From the NCBI GenBank assembly GCA_964473645.1, contig CAYYPW010000004.1, positions 1 through 64,000 on the forward strand: DNA of 64,000 nt, written 5' to 3'. Positions within the stretch are counted from its first letter, which is position 1. The number at the start of each line of letters is the position of its first letter. The notes beneath the pieces were generated by a model. The model saw only the letters and a list, made by a program, of their open reading frames with translations, was not told the DNA's origin and ran no database searches. Source of the DNA: HdN1 sp964473645 (lineage in GTDB: Bacteria; Pseudomonadota; Gammaproteobacteria; Pseudomonadales; Ketobacteraceae). The position numbers and the translations under genes were made by a program. Of this stretch, positions 35,447 to 45,764 are shown one piece after another.

Positions 35447-37969
35447 TTACATCTTTTTCTTGGTTCTTGTTGTGGCTTGAGCTTCCATGGGGTTGTCAGG
35501 CCAGTAGTGTCTTGGGTAGCGTCCTTTCATTTCTTTTGCGACTTCGCGGTAGCTGCCTTTCCAGAAGCCTGGGAGGTCGCGGGTGATTTGTAACGGGCGG
35601 TGTGCAGGGGATAATAGTTCGAGCAACAGGGTGTGGCCGTTGGGGAGTGTGGGGTGGGTTTGTAATCCGTAGAATTCCTGCATGCGGGCGCGTAGGACGG
35701 GGCCGTTTTCGGCGGCGTAGTCCAGGTAGGGGTGGCTGCCGGTGGGGAGTGGCCAGGTTGAGGGGGCTTGTGTGTCAAGTTGTTGCTGTAACGGCCAGCT
35801 TAGGTGGGATTTTAAGACTTGAGCGAGGTCGAGTTTGGCGAGATCGTTGGCGTTGTACATGCCGTCGATGTAGGGGGTGAGCCATTCGTCGACGGTGGCG
35901 TTTAGTGCTGCATCGCTGAAGTCGGGCCAGTGGGGGATGGCGTTATCTGAAGGGTTTATTGGGTCTTGCTGGGGGGATTGGTGGCGGTAGAGCCAGTTGA
36001 CGCGAGCTTGTAACTGCAGAGCGGATTCGTTCCAGGGTAATAAGGTGGTCATGGCGTTGCGGACGGCGTCGAGCAGGCATTGGCGGGCGCTTTCGGGCCA
36101 GGGTTGGGGGAGCGCGCGGCGTTGTAAGGCGAGTGCGCCGATGCGTTTTTGTTGTTCGACTTCGACGGCGTTGCGGGTGCTGTTCCAGGTAACGACGATT
36201 TGTTGGGTAATGTGGGGTTTGAGGGTGGTTTCCAGTTGGGCAAGGGTGACGGGGGCAGCGAGTCTGATGCGGGGTTCGGTGCCGGCGCCGTCGGTGTCGA
36301 GCACGATCAATAACGGGGTGCCTGCGAGGCGGTCTTCGCGGGAGAGTTGGACGCCGCGGCCATTGGCCATGAGGTAACGCTGTTTGTGATCGGCGCGGCA
36401 TTGGGCGATTCGGTCTGGGAAGGCTTGGGCCAGGGCGATGCCTATCTGTGCATGGTCGACGTTGGCGGGTTGCCATTGGGTTTTTACGCGGGTGGCGAGT
36501 TGTTTTACGCCTTGTTGGATGCGTTGCCAGATGCCGCGTTGTAATTGGTGGTCACGGGCGCTGGAGGACCATAACGTCAGGCGTAAGTGTAGGTCGGCTT
36601 GGGTCTGGCCGCCTTCGAGGCGTAAGGGGTCACCTTCTGACAGGATCATGGCGGTGGCAATGGCGGCCGAGGCTGCGGGTTCGTTGCGGTGCAAGTAGAC
36701 TAAATGGGCGAGGCGCGGGTGTAATCCGAGTGCAGCTAATTGTTTGCCAAGCGCGGTCACTCTGCCTTGGGGGTCGAGGGCGTCCAAGGATTGCAATATA
36801 GTGCGCGAGCGTTTGAAGCCTTCTGCCGGGGGCGGTGTGGGTAACGACAGTTGTGCGGGGTCGGAAATGCCCCATAACGCCAGCTCTAAGGCGACGGGTT
36901 GGAGGTCGGCGCGGATGATTTCGGGTTCGGTGAAGGGTTTGAGTTGCTCGGATTCGGGCCACAGGCGCACGCATACGCCGGGCATGAGGCGTCCGGCGCG
37001 TCCTCGGCGTTGTTCAGCGGATGCGGCAGAGATGCGCTCGGTTTGCAGGGTGTCCATGCCGCGTCTTTCGTCATAGAGCGATACGCGAACCTGACCGCTG
37101 TCGATGACGACGCGGATGCCTTCGATGGTGACGCTGGTTTCGGCGACGTTGGTTGACAGTACTACCTTACGTTGGCCGTTAGCGGGGGGTGCGATGGCTT
37201 GCTCTTGTGCGTCTGGCGGGAGTGACGCATGGAGTAAATGTAGCTGCACGTCGGTAGGTAAACCGATGTCTTGCAGTTGCGAGGAGACGCGGTGCATCTC
37301 GCGAAAACCGGGTAAAAACACGAGGATGTTGCCGTCTTCTTCGCGTAGAAGTCGCGCGATAGTGCTGGCAATGTGTTTTTCTGGCCAGACGTTGAGTGGC
37401 AACGGCGCATAATGTGTCGTGACCGGATAACACCGTCCCTCAGAGGCTATCATCGGGCAATCAAGCCATTTTGACAGCATGTCGCCGTCGAGGGTGGCGG
37501 ACATCACGAACACGCGTAACGGATCACCTGCATCGCGCAGGCCACGTTGTGCATCAAGCGCGAAGGAGAGGCTGAGGTCGATATTGACCGAGCGCTCGTG
37601 AAATTCATCGAAGATGACGAGTGATATGCCTTCGAGGCTGGGGTCGTCTTGAATCTGGCGTAAGAAAATTCCTTCGGTAACGACTTCGATTTTGGTGTTG
37701 CGTTGGCAGCGGGAATCAAAACGGGTGCGATAGCCCACGGTTTCACCCACCCCCTCCCCCAATTTGCTGGCCATATAGCGTGCTGCGCCATAGACGGCCA
37801 GGCGGCGCGGTTGTATCAGGATGATCTTGCCGGGCAGGCAGTCGAGTGCGCTGACCGCCAGTGGGATGACCGTGGTTTTACCGGCGCCGGGCGGGGCCTG
37901 GATAACCAGTCGGTCGTGGGCTTGGGTCGCCTCTAGTATGCGCGGCAGCACCTGTTCAATCGGCAGCAT
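35447..37969 (-). CDS. hrpB: ATP-dependent helicase HrpB
   Basis: 840 residues. Superfamily-2 DEAH/RHA helicase: Walker A APPGAGKTTVIPLAV, Walker B FDEFHERS, SATLDGD, TNVAETSVTIEGI and the QRRGRAGR motif in the first 330 residues, then the HrpB-specific C-terminal region ending near PRHYWPDNPMEA. Length and layout are standard. Its exact role (RNA or RNP remodelling) is not well established. Wobble positions are GC-rich, producing long open frames in other phases that are not genes. Confidence 0.94.
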   Translation of the reverse strand: MLPIEQVLPRILEATQAHDRLVIQAPPGAGKTTVIPLAVSALDCLPGKIILIQPRRLAVYGAARYMASKLGEGVGETVGYRTRFDSRCQRNTKIEVVTEGIFLRQIQDDPSLEGISLVIFDEFHERSVNIDLSLSFALDAQRGLRDAGDPLRVFVMSATLDGDMLSKWLDCPMIASEGRCYPVTTHYAPLPLNVWPEKHIASTIARLLREEDGNILVFLPGFREMHRVSSQLQDIGLPTDVQLHLLHASLPPDAQEQAIAPPANGQRKVVLSTNVAETSVTIEGIRVVIDSGQVRVSLYDERRGMDTLQTERISAASAEQRRGRAGRLMPGVCVRLWPESEQLKPFTEPEIIRADLQPVALELALWGISDPAQLSLPTPPPAEGFKRSRTILQSLDALDPQGRVTALGKQLAALGLHPRLAHLVYLHRNEPAASAAIATAMILSEGDPLRLEGGQTQADLHLRLTLWSSSARDHQLQRGIWQRIQQGVKQLATRVKTQWQPANVDHAQIGIALAQAFPDRIAQCRADHKQRYLMANGRGVQLSREDRLAGTPLLIVLDTDGAGTEPRIRLAAPVTLAQLETTLKPHITQQIVVTWNSTRNAVEVEQQKRIGALALQRRALPQPWPESARQCLLDAVRNAMTTLLPWNESALQLQARVNWLYRHQSPQQDPINPSDNAIPHWPDFSDAALNATVDEWLTPYIDGMYNANDLAKLDLAQVLKSHLSWPLQQQLDTQAPSTWPLPTGSHPYLDYAAENGPVLRARMQEFYGLQTHPTLPNGHTLLLELLSPAHRPLQITRDLPGFWKGSYREVAKEMKGRYPRHYWPDNPMEAQATTRTKKKM

Positions 37970-38225
37970 CGGAATGGCTTTCTCCAGTTTGACTTGTTTT
38001 TATTAGAAGGCCGGTTCGAGACGCGGTGGGAACTCTCACAAACGACGTTGATTTTCAGCATTTTATACAAAATAGCATGGTATTACCTCACTCCGGCCTA
38101 TGACCAAACACAGCCCTATCGCCCTGCCCTGCCTTTAGCCGACCTGAATCTCAACCAATGCGATGGCAAACCCTTGCGCCCAGCCAATTGCAGACATGAA
38201 GGGGTCATCAGACAGCAAAAGACGA
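37970..38225. other. Intergenic region between hrpB and a lipoprotein gene
   Basis: About 250 bases before the palindrome at 38226. A short plus-strand frame (37994-38257) has no ribosome site and no recognisable product. This is the promoter region of hrpB and probably of the following gene. Confidence 0.5.
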
Positions 38226-38260
38226 AAATTAGTATTGGAATGGTATTCCAATACTAATTT
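38226..38260. promoter_or_regulatory. Perfect 16-bp-arm palindrome upstream of a lipoprotein gene
   Basis: Arms 38226-38241 and 38245-38260 pair without mismatch around GGT; the centre reads TATTGGAATGGTATTCCAATA. It lies about 100 bases before the lipoprotein ATG. AT-rich stem, no T-run. It looks like a strong repressor operator rather than a terminator. Confidence 0.6.
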
Positions 38261-38362
38261 AACTGATACAGTTCTGGTCGCCACCCTACCCGGTAAGCAG
38301 CGATACCGGAACCGCTGGCCTCAATAACAAATCGACACCTCACCCATAAAATGGAGTTTACG

Positions 38363-39604
38363 ATGAAACTGCACCGATACCTTGGCATCACGGCATGCAC
38401 GCTTGGGCTTATCGCCTGTGGCGGCACCACCAAACCCGATTGGCAGCAAAACTACCTGTCAGGGAGACCAACTTACCAGTCGTTGAGCGTCAATGATGCT
38501 CGCCAACTGCAACGCATCAGTGGCAACGTCAGCGAAAGACGCACCGAGACGTTCGCATCCGACGGCAGCAAGATTGATGATCAGGTGGTAGCGGTTCCGG
38601 TAAGTGTCGCGGAACCGGCACAAATGCAAACCACGGCTGACGGCTACGTGTCATACAGTCAGGATTTTGTTGAATTTGTAAAATTTGATTTGAACATGCA
38701 GGCCGAATGGCGATATTCCGAAAGCGCATCCAATCAGTTGGCACGCCACTCAGGTGTTATGATTGCGCCCACCACCGGCGCTATCTATTTCTGGAACCGT
38801 TCCTCGCGCGCACTTTCCAAGCTGGAAAATGGACAAATCACGGCACGTTATAGCGCATTTGCCGCCAACGTTGAAAATGTCCAGCTCATCAAGGTTGAAG
38901 GGGGTGTTGCTGCATTTGCTGTGACCAATATGCCGCAAAACGATGGTTTCCTGATGGTATTTGATGAAGCGCTGTCACCGCTGCTACAGACCGATCCGAT
39001 GGATGACCTGAACGGCGCAATGTTCAATGAGGGTAGTATTTACACGGATGAGGGTCAAATGATTGCCATTGGCAGCCAAGGCCAAACGTTATGGACACAC
39101 GCCCTGCGCGACCCTTCGGTGGATGTCGAAAAGATCGAGGTGTCGGCGAATAACATTTACCTCCTTACCCGTAAGGCGAATCATTTTTATGTCGAGGCTT
39201 ATACCGGGAATGGAGATTCGCTCTGGCACTATGAACGCAGCATTCCCTCAAATGCCAGCGCGTCTCAACTTGTGTTGACCGCACTACCCTCTGGTAATGT
39301 CGCGTTCGGTTATGCATCTGATATCACCGTGCATGATATTTATTCTGACGCGAACAAGACGACCACGCATTTCAGACACGTCATTGTGTCACCGAGTGGC
39401 ACGCTGGTTCGCACCATTACACAAGAGCCTTCGATCTACGGACTTCCCGCATTTTGTCATGGCTGGACTTGCTGGGGCTATTCTACAAAAGGACCGGTCA
39501 GAATGGCGGATATCGTAGAGATGGATAATGGTCAGCTGGTGATTCTCAGCTCACGCGCCAGGAATTCCAGCGATCCGTATTATCATGATTTGCAGGCGTA
39601 TTGA
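38363..39604 (+). CDS. Lipoprotein, possible beta-propeller
   Basis: 413 residues; ATG 38363 follows GGAG by 6 bases (a frame-opening codon at 38351 is less likely). The signal peptide ends in LGLIACGG, a good lipobox, so the protein is lipid-anchored outside the inner membrane. Repeated blades of about 40-50 residues with patterns such as SKLENGQITARYSAF and LWTHALRDPSVDVEKIEVSANNIYLLTR resemble a quinoprotein-like beta-propeller. Family not recognised; no operon partner. The strong palindrome before it suggests specific control. Confidence 0.75.
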   Translation: MKLHRYLGITACTLGLIACGGTTKPDWQQNYLSGRPTYQSLSVNDARQLQRISGNVSERRTETFASDGSKIDDQVVAVPVSVAEPAQMQTTADGYVSYSQDFVEFVKFDLNMQAEWRYSESASNQLARHSGVMIAPTTGAIYFWNRSSRALSKLENGQITARYSAFAANVENVQLIKVEGGVAAFAVTNMPQNDGFLMVFDEALSPLLQTDPMDDLNGAMFNEGSIYTDEGQMIAIGSQGQTLWTHALRDPSVDVEKIEVSANNIYLLTRKANHFYVEAYTGNGDSLWHYERSIPSNASASQLVLTALPSGNVAFGYASDITVHDIYSDANKTTTHFRHVIVSPSGTLVRTITQEPSIYGLPAFCHGWTCWGYSTKGPVRMADIVEMDNGQLVILSSRARNSSDPYYHDLQAY

Positions 39605-39658
39605 GCAAACGAGGGATAACTAGCAATGGAGAACGCGGACTAGCTGAACGCCGTAACG

Positions 39659-39696
39659 CTCCCTCCCTAGGGCAGAAAAATGTCGTAGGGAGGGAG
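39659..39696. terminator. Inverted repeat between convergent genes
   Basis: CTCCCTCCCTA and TAGGGAGGGAG pair over 11 bases with a 16-base loop. Its position between a plus-strand lipoprotein gene and a minus-strand glycosyltransferase suggests a bidirectional terminator, though T-runs are poor. Confidence 0.55.
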
Positions 39697-39741
39697 GGGT
39701 GAAATGAACCGGTCAAAGCTTGTTTTGACAACATGTCCTTA

Positions 39742-40950
39742 CTAACCCAATACCTCCTCAAATAACTGCAAGTACCTGTTCAAGCCTGCATTTTGCGAGT
39801 AGTGACGTAGTACGGTCTCTCTGGCCTTTGTTCTGATGTTTCGGTAATCATCAAGGTGCGCCAACACAAAGATGGCGCGTTTCGCCCATTCTTCGTGGTC
39901 GAAAAAGTCGACTAATAGGCCGTTCACACCGTCGGTAATTACTTCCTGAACTGGCGCCGTTGCAGATGCCATCACTAAACACCCTGTTGCCATCGCCTCC
40001 AGCATCGACCACGAGAGAACGAACGGATAGGTAAGATAAAAATGTACCGAAGACACCTGCAGAATCTTGCGATATTGGTCATACGGGACACGACCTAAAA
40101 AATGGACGCGAGAGGTGTCGATATCGACTTCTTTTAACAGTTGCTCACGCCAGCAGGAGGCATTTTTGGGAGCGGCCCCATAACTAACGCCATCCCCTCC
40201 CACGATAATAAAGTGACAGTTGGGGCGCTGCTTGGCGATCACCGCAACAGCCTTCATCAAAGTTGGAAAACCACGATAGGGCTCAAGGTTACGCGCCACG
40301 TAAGTGACAACCTCATCACCCTGCCCCAGCACTACACCGCTGGGCAGCTTAAATTTCACTGAAGGGTCTGGTTTCAAAAGTTCACCATCCACTCCCTCAT
40401 GAATCACCCTGATTTTTGAATGAGAGCTCTGGGGATGCAGTGATTTTTGCCACTACGTCGGGGAAATTCCGATGTCGCATGCATCCAGGTTCAAAAGATT
40501 TAATGCATTTTTGGTAAGCACTCGTGCTATGTCATCAAAACTTACCGACTGAGTGGGATCAAAGCCGACATCCGCACCTTTTGCGTGATAGAAAAATTCA
40601 AAAAATGAAATCAACTTTGCGGCTGGAAATACGTCTTTGACGAACAGCGCTTCTCCCCAGCCAGGATGGGCAACGACAATGTGCGGATAAAATTTTTCAC
40701 TCTTTAGTTTTAATAATACACGCGCTACTGCTTGACCATAGAGCACGCCATTCTCCAATGGCTTCACATAATGATGCGTTTGCTTGGCAATCGATCGATG
40801 CAAGTCGTAGGTGAGCGTTTCGATTCCTGGCAGGCCTGGGCAATTTTTATGGGCGATCGCCTTAAGATTCACGCCAGCCATGCCGCGCAGATGTAGTGCG
40901 ACATGTTTGAATTGACCGGGAAAGTTTTGGTGCAATATCAGGATGTTCAT
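39742..40950 (-). pseudogene. Family 4 glycosyltransferase split by a single amber codon
   Basis: Two minus-strand open frames, 40453-40950 (N-terminal, MNILILHQNFPGQFKHVA) and 39742-40407 (C-terminal, GT-B nucleotide-sugar domain with FVLSWSMLEAMATG), lie in the same reading frame. Between them the sequence reads SPT-stop-WQKSLHP, with TAG at 40453-40455; relatives have Gln or His here, so one base change explains it. Everything else of the 403-codon frame is intact. It would have transferred a sugar in exopolysaccharide or O-antigen synthesis. Either it is newly dead or the amber is read through. It borders the decaying IS region. Confidence 0.85.
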
Positions 40951-40990
40951 GTGCGTAGCTTAAGTGATTGACCCAGCCCTTTCAAGGTGA

Positions 40991-42309
40991 CTATTTATCC
41001 TTTTTTGGTAGCTTGGCGGTAGAAACATGAGGGCTTACTTTTGACTTTTTCTTTGGTAGTGTTGCTATCTTCGGTCCTCGGCGATGTATTTTTAAGCTTC
41101 ACATTTCCGGCCAACCGCAAAATCACTGCGATGAGAGCTTTACTCGTCATGCTATGAAAAATTTCCCACTCTTCTGGAAAAATCGCCACTGTCATACTCT
41201 CATGGGTTCTGCCAATTTCTCCAGCGATATAATAACCGGATGCTTCGTTCGCAATTTTCTCCTCGCCATGAACAGCGCGCATACCCGCCTTTACTACCGC
41301 CATGATATTTTAGGCAACTAGCGCCACGCAAAACCCAAAAAGCGCCGCTTTGGGATACCCCAGTGTGTTAATCTTGGACTGCAAATGGGCTTCCAGCTCC
41401 TGAAACATTGTTTCTATGGTCCAGCCCTTTTCGATACAGTTGTGCCACTAATTTCGCCTCAGCGGTGGATTTTGGCAAATTGGTCAGAGTGGCGAGCTCC
41501 CATTCATCATCTCTCGTGGGTTTTTCCAGTCGGATAACGATTCGTCGCCACTTCGCCGTCACTCCATCCTCATTCTCAATTTCAATCCACTGTTCGTAAA
41601 TTTCGCCCGTTTCGGTGTCGCCAATCCGCTTGAGTTCACTCAGCTCAACATATGGCATAGGCTCCCCGCGCCGCTATTCCAAAGAGGAACACTCGCACAC
41701 AAAAATTTCTATCCATGCTGATCACGTTGTTTTCCCCTACGGCTTCAAGCACACCAGGTAGCAGAGATCGCTCCTGCGCATGCCCATCTTCACAGGGAAA
41801 CACATCAGTCGCCATTTTAAAGGCGGGCTCGTAGATCACCAGTGATTTTCCCGGTAACGCGCCCGCCGCGTTATTCTGCAATACCTTCAGGCGATGCTCG
41901 GTGCCTTCAATGCAATTGCCATCCAGCATTTTTACCCGAAAGCCCGGCAGCAATGGTGCGCATTCCCCTTTGAGTGAATAAACCATCTCGCTCACTTCTT
42001 TCGCGGTAACCTTTACCAGCGCTGCTGACACCGCGATTTCAAGTCCGTTGAGCTTGTTATAGACGGACGTGAGCGAAACGCCGATATCGACCTTTGGGGA
42101 TTGATACGCAGCATTGATTGAGGGAAAGGTTTTGGTAACCACAAGACTCATTAATTCGAATATCGATGAGAATAAGAGCTCACGTGTATACTGCTTTTCT
42201 GTGACCCTTTCAAAGCACAGTCCAGCTTCTCCACCGTCAACACACGCCTTGCCATGACCGGTATGGGACTCATTTGTATAAAACGTTCTAGAATCGCACT
42301 GAAAGCCAT
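40991..42309 (-). pseudogene. IS4-family transposase, frameshifted (copy 1)
   Basis: Begins MAFSAILERFIQ at 42309 and should end VSTAKLPKKDK at 40991, but is broken: a frameshift near residue 40, another near GAYA/PYVELSELK (about 41655), another at AQLYRK (about 41430), a TAA where VAYNIM is expected (about 41315), and a last shift near 41090. Fragments include the DDE-type DRNFCVRVFLF region and WELATLTNLP. The same lesions in the middle part recur in copy 2. Confidence 0.8.
41244..42221 (-). repeat. 978-bp inverted repeat, left copy
   Basis: This segment of IS copy 1 matches 47543-48520 in opposite orientation. Translations of the 168- and 96-residue fragments are identical in both, lengths are equal, and the sampled bases agree. 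Outside these bounds the copies diverge abruptly. Confidence 0.8.
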
Positions 42310-42495
42310 CGCCGATCTCTCGATATCGATAGGAAGGCTATTCTGGCGACAGCCAGATGGGAAATCCAAGGAATGGTCATCCGTTGCTGTCAAAATAATC
42401 CGTTAAACAGATCGTATTGATCGTTTTCTCACCTTGAAAGGGCAGATCCATAAACCCCATTTTACAATGGGTGATAGCGACTAATTTTTATCCTA

Positions 42496-44310
42496 CTAAT
42501 TAGCAAGCTTCCTATTTGAAATAACTTCGTCAGAATAATATGGAAATTCAAATGTACCAGATTGAAGTTTGGTTAGCACTGATTCGGCGATTTCTTTCTC
42601 TGACCTATTGTTGCTTAACGCGATGCATTTTTTGTATAAATTTTGGGCGATTCCTTCTTTGTTTGTGCATATGTTGTATCGGGCTTCTATGCAGGCTAAT
42701 CGAGCGTTTTTGATCGAGTCTGGAAATTCATTTGCTTGATCGATATATTGCTTGGCTGTATGAGGAAGCTTGAGTCGCAAATAAATTTCAGCCACGTCTA
42801 TCAGCGGGTTGATGTCTTTTGGGTTTAGGTTAATGCTTTTATCGTAATTCGATAATGCAATATACGGTTTTTGGATCATGAGGTTGATTATGCCAAGATT
42901 CGAGTAAATTTTTGATTTCAGGGCATTGTCGTCGCCGGCCAATTCAAGCGCCTTCTCCAGGCTGCGCGCGCTGCTTTCGTATGCTCCTTCGTCCCATTGC
43001 TCAACACCTAAATTGTACCATGCTAACGCATTGCGTGGATGTTGCAGCGTAACCCAAGACCATAAGCTTAATTCTGATTTCCACATGGGAACGACAGATT
43101 TTATTGTAATAAGTGACAGCGCGACGTAAAGAAAAAAGAATCCCGCCACAATTCTTCCCATTTTCTTGCTTGTTTGAAGAGGTGGAAAAATGCATAGCAT
43201 GATCACGCCCAGGGAGATAGCCACGCCAAGAGGAAATTGAAGGTATCTTTCTTGCGCCAGGTTTTTCCAGCCTGGTATCGTGAATATATTAAGAGCAGGA
43301 GATAATGAAAAAAATACACAAGAAACAAGTAGAAGCCAGGGGCTTTTTCTCTTTGCTATTAATAATGCCCCGAAAAATAAGATGCAAAAAAACATTAGTG
43401 CATAACCAATTACGCTTGATGGAAAAAACGCCTCGTCAATTGGGTGTATTGGAGAAATATGAAAGAAGGGCCAAAAAACAATCAGTGTATAATCTGCCAG
43501 CGTGTTGAATATTGTCAGTGTTTTCGCAATAGGGTTTTGCCAGTCCCCATTTGGGTGATAATTATAAATATGGCCAAGAGCCTTTGATCTGAGAAAAAGG
43601 TAGGCAATCCCAGCGCATATAATTGCAAAATATACTCGTGATTTTTCTTGGAGGATTTGTATGCTAGTGTCGGCGCGTGAGAGAATAATCTTCTCTTTGA
43701 ATAAATGAAAAATCGGAAGCATGAGTGCAATTCCTAGCGCTGATTCTTTGGATAAAGCAGCCATGAAAAAGCATAATCCCGTCAATATGGTCAGCGGTGT
43801 GCGAGAAATCGAAGACGTATTGATCCAAATAATAAGCAGCCCCCAAAATGCAATAAAAAGATCAAATCGGCCAGAAACCCACACAACGCCTTCAATGAGT
43901 CCAGCATGCAATCCGTAGATTAATGCTCCCGAAAGAGCTGGAAAAATAGCGTTGTAATTTGCTTTCTTATGAATAAGGGCAGAATAAACAATCAATCCAA
44001 CCAGTGTTGCATTGGCGAGATGAAGTAAAAGGTTTACCAAGTGCAGGTTGAAGCTGCCCACTTGATTTGAGTCGCTTTGCAATGCATAAGAGAAAAGCGT
44101 CATTGGACGATAGTAATCTTCGCCCAAAGGAATTATTTTTAAAGAAAATATTTCAACATTGCGGCCTAGCCACCTTGTCGGGTTTTCTTCGAAGAATTGA
44201 ATGTCATCCCAAACGAAACCATTATCCAAAGCATTTTCATACGAAAATACAATTAAAAATAGAACTAAAAAAATTCCAAAAAAACCCAACAATTGCTTTT
44301 TTATAAGCAC
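42496..44310 (-). CDS. Polytopic membrane protein with TPR repeats (TMTC/PMT-like)
   Basis: 604 residues from a GTG at 44308-44310 placed directly after the TGA of the TonB-receptor fragment. About ten membrane helices in the first 400 residues, with an early acidic pair in NGFVWDDIQFF, as in dolichyl-phosphate-mannose-type GT-C enzymes. The last 180 residues contain three to four TPR units (ALAWYNLGVEQWDEGAYESS, then YSNLGIINLMIQKPYIALSN). Probably a membrane glycosyltransferase or an assembly factor. The gene is far more AT-rich than the core genes of the window, a sign of transfer. It lies between the two inverted IS copies and is the only intact gene there. Confidence 0.8.
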   Translation of the reverse strand: MLIKKQLLGFFGIFLVLFLIVFSYENALDNGFVWDDIQFFEENPTRWLGRNVEIFSLKIIPLGEDYYRPMTLFSYALQSDSNQVGSFNLHLVNLLLHLANATLVGLIVYSALIHKKANYNAIFPALSGALIYGLHAGLIEGVVWVSGRFDLFIAFWGLLIIWINTSSISRTPLTILTGLCFFMAALSKESALGIALMLPIFHLFKEKIILSRADTSIQILQEKSRVYFAIICAGIAYLFLRSKALGHIYNYHPNGDWQNPIAKTLTIFNTLADYTLIVFWPFFHISPIHPIDEAFFPSSVIGYALMFFCILFFGALLIAKRKSPWLLLVSCVFFSLSPALNIFTIPGWKNLAQERYLQFPLGVAISLGVIMLCIFPPLQTSKKMGRIVAGFFFLYVALSLITIKSVVPMWKSELSLWSWVTLQHPRNALAWYNLGVEQWDEGAYESSARSLEKALELAGDDNALKSKIYSNLGIINLMIQKPYIALSNYDKSINLNPKDINPLIDVAEIYLRLKLPHTAKQYIDQANEFPDSIKNARLACIEARYNICTNKEGIAQNLYKKCIALSNNRSEKEIAESVLTKLQSGTFEFPYYSDEVISNRKLAN

Positions 44311-45313
44311 TCAATAAACCTCGCTAGCTCGATGACGTGCCGTATCCTTGCGATTGCGTTGCGCTTCGAAATTAAGTGTCAGGCGAATGGAGACATTCAG
44401 CGGTTCGACACGACGATCAGAATCGGAATAAGCTTGCAGGAATAGCGCATCTTGGTTGTCCAGTTCACAAAGCCAATTGGCGGTGCTGTGCCAGGCATGG
44501 ACGTCGAAGGAGTGGTGGGGATTCACTAGCGCTTGCAAATCCTCATGTATAAAAATATCGGCTTTTCTATTGGTTTCAGTGCAGCAGAAATCCAGCGTAC
44601 CTTTTTCGGAAACGGAGGGCCGGAAATCCAGATGTAATCCCATTCGAGCCGTTTGGCAATCATCATTGGGAGTTACCTGGCTTTCGTGATATTTACTTGC
44701 GTCAACCTGCCGGAGCTGTGCATTAATATGCCCTGTATAATTGCCGTTATGGAATCCATAGCGGCTGCAGATAAAGTCTTTTTCTTCGTTTCCAGCACCG
44801 GCGACAAGGCGAGTACCTTGTGTTTGCTCCGAATCGCAGGTAATGATGTTGATGACACCGTTGACCGCATTGGAACCCCACAAACTGGCACCGGGCCCGC
44901 ATATGATTTCGATGCGCTGAATATCGTCCAGCTGCGGCATTTGCTCATCCCAATAAACGCCAGAGAAGAGCGGGGTATAGACACTACGCCCGCCGATCAA
45001 CACAAGCAATTTATTGGCGAATTGACCGTTAAAACCGCGCGCTGTGACTGCCCACATAGAAGGATTGATACGCGCAACTTCCATGCTGGGTGCTTGCTGT
45101 AATATTTCCGGCAGGTTAGTGGCGCCTGAACGACGGATGTCTTCCTGGGTAATGGTGTAGATAGCCGCAGCAGCGCTGGCAAAAGATTGTTCCCGTTTCG
45201 CCACTGTGGTGACTTTCAAGTCCATCAATTGTTCCAGTTCCATGTACTTTGCCTGCGAGCGCTGGGGTCACAATGACGCTCCCCGCAATATAAAAAATGA
45301 CTTTGGCTTTCAT
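44311..45313 (-). pseudogene. TonB-dependent receptor, frameshifted and truncated
   Basis: A signal peptide (MKAKVIFYIAGSVIVTPALA) starts at 45313 in one frame. The plug domain continues in another from about 45243 (LEQLMDLKVTTVAKREQ, TARGFNGQFANKLLVLIGGRSVYTP, NAVNGVINII), so a frameshift lies near 45250. The protein ends after about 310 residues, whereas relatives have about 650-700, so most of the barrel is missing. It would have imported an iron complex or vitamin. Confidence 0.8.
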
Positions 45314-45764
45314 GGAGTATGGAATGTAGTTGAATGATGGTAATAATAAATATCCCGATATTTATCAATAAGTTGGCGCATCCCTGACAAGAAAGCCTGT
45401 AACAAGAATATCAGGCAGCAATGTAATTTGTGGACAAAAATATCAGATGAGAGGGCCACTCTGCGAGAGTGTTCATGAGGACCTGCTCTGGAGTATAGGA
45501 TGTAAAACACTGCATTTTCATGCAAGTATACCCTTCATGAATGGGCGAATCGGCATGTTTTCTCGAGCAAATTAAGCCAATACTTAGCGCTAAACCTTGG
45601 CTGCCGAGAAGTAAATGAGCGACTTTGGGTCGGTTTTTCTGGGAAAGCGAATTTTAGGGTAGCCAACGCCCCGGCGTCTTTCAAGATTGTTTTCGCCTAA
45701 CTTTTATAATTATGCCGTCGCTTTGTATTCCCTGATGGATTTACCTTTTTTAGGATTGAGGTAA
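45314..45764. other. Non-coding stretch before the IS66 remnant
   Basis: 450 bases with no convincing gene. A minus-strand frame at 45310-45525 has no ribosome site or family likeness. A very GC-rich run starts near 45765 in contrast to the AT-rich DNA before it, marking a junction. Confidence 0.5.

Larger units (their letters stand above)
40976..42443 (-). mobile_element. IS4-like insertion sequence, copy 1 (dead)
   Basis: Bounded by perfect 15-bp inverted repeats, GCCCTTTCAAGGTGA at 40976-40990 and its complement at 42429-42443; total 1,468 bp. It contains one decayed transposase gene. The transposase stop lies directly against the left repeat. I saw no matching target-site duplication outside the ends. 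Confidence 0.8.

Noticed and set aside
35943..36476. 177-codon Arg/Pro-rich minus-strand frame inside hrpB
   Set aside because: Out-of-frame shadow caused by GC-rich wobble positions; composition is not protein-like.
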